64,000 bases of DNA from SZUA-430 sp964483585. GTDB taxonomy: Bacteria; Pseudomonadota; Alphaproteobacteria; Micropepsales; Micropepsaceae. Below are positions 63,771 through 64,000 of this stretch, one piece after another. The number at the start of each line of letters is the position of its first letter. Positions within the stretch are counted from its first letter, which is position 1. The position numbers and the translations under genes are program-made. Below the pieces are notes generated by a model. It searched no databases. It worked only from the letters and a program-made list of their open reading frames with translations, and was not told where the DNA came from. The DNA is taken from contig CAZABH010000001.1 of assembly GCA_964483585.1 (NCBI GenBank), positions 186,001-250,000 on the forward strand, read 5' to 3'.

Positions 63771-64000
63771 TCAGGCACGGTGATAGGGATGTCCCGACAG
63801 GATCGTGACTGCGCGATAGATCTGCTCGGCCAGCATCGTGCGCACCAGCAGATGCGGCCATGTCTGGACCCCAAAGGCAAGGCTGGTGCGCGCACTTTTG
63901 CGCACCAAATCGGGCAAGCCGTCGCTACCGCCAATCACAAAGGTCACACGCGGCTCGCCCGCATCGCGCCAGCTTGAAAGCATGGTTGCGAAGTGCGGGC
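63771..64000 (-). CDS. rlmH: 23S rRNA (pseudouridine1915-N3)-methyltransferase RlmH, C-terminal part
   Basis: The window holds the C-terminal 75 or so codons; the N-terminus lies beyond the right edge. The SPOUT-fold segment VTFVIGGSDGLPDLVRKSAR and the ending LVRTMLAEQIYRAVTILSGH then PYHRA are characteristic of RlmH. It methylates pseudouridine 1915 in helix 69. Its neighbours in alphaproteobacteria are typically rsfS upstream and gpmI/envC/ctpA downstream, matching this end of the window except for the inserted thiolase. Confidence 0.93.
   Translation of the reverse strand, partial: PHFATMLSSWRDAGEPRVTFVIGGSDGLPDLVRKSARTSLAFGVQTWPHLLVRTMLAEQIYRAVTILSGHPYHRA

Overview
This 64 kb window is a chromosomal segment of an alphaproteobacterium. 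It is GC-rich (roughly 60% or more by eye) and almost entirely coding. The evidence is gene order: dapF-mtaB-ftsY-yciB next to ffh-rpsP-rimM-trmD-rplS; zapE-mdh-sucCD-sucAB-lpd; xerC-fsa-priA beside a five-gene F1 ATP synthase operon (atpHAGDC, with no F0 genes); and rlmH...envC-ctpA-deacetylase-rppH. Ethylmalonyl-CoA pathway genes (a malyl-CoA-type lyase and a mesaconyl-CoA hydratase-like MaoC protein) also fit. I cannot name a genus. I see no tRNA, rRNA, CRISPR array, insertion sequence or prophage.

Layout. 1-4.9 kb: a cut-off glycosyltransferase, then an ABC-exporter-like protein with a badly degenerate ATPase domain, a cyclic-nucleotide-binding-type protein and a PaaI thioesterase. 4.9-10.6 kb: xth, a candidate small RNA in the only gap over 300 bases, an aminotransferase, nth and a membrane M28 peptidase. 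10.6-18.1 kb: protein targeting and translation genes. 18.1-19.1 kb: a broken acetyltransferase, an AT-rich patch and a DUF805 protein. 19.2-25.8 kb: leucine and aspartate-family synthesis (leuC, leuD, leuB, asd), with leuC and leuD split by three accessory genes, then pdxY. 25.8-32 kb: malyl-CoA lyase type enzyme, two TPR proteins, MaoC hydratase, mmsA, zapE. 32-45.6 kb: a lipoprotein with homopolymer tracts in its promoter, then the TCA-cycle cluster with several inserted genes. 45.7-56.2 kb: xerC, fsa, priA, a 49-residue membrane protein, the F1 operon and a diiron ferritin-like protein. 56.2-64 kb: alpha/beta hydrolase, then a minus-strand run of rppH, deacetylase, ctpA, envC, gpmA, thiolase and the 3' part of rlmH.

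How the genes work together. The core is central carbon and energy metabolism: EMC-pathway and valine/propionate steps feed the TCA enzymes (mdh, sucCD, 2-oxoglutarate dehydrogenase) and the F1 ATPase. Around it sit SRP targeting, ribosome maturation, amino-acid synthesis, DNA repair/restart and division-linked peptidoglycan functions.

The most promising unusual items are the candidate small RNA upstream of xth (strong promoter, C-rich loop, terminator), the ATPase-dead ABC protein with three copies of a Q-loop-following motif and its cyclic-nucleotide-type partner, the three-gene insertion between leuC and leuD, a lipoprotein promoter whose 17-base spacer contains an eight-base homopolymer, and unrecognised secreted or membrane genes placed inside conserved operons. 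No single feature is proven to be a new system from sequence alone.
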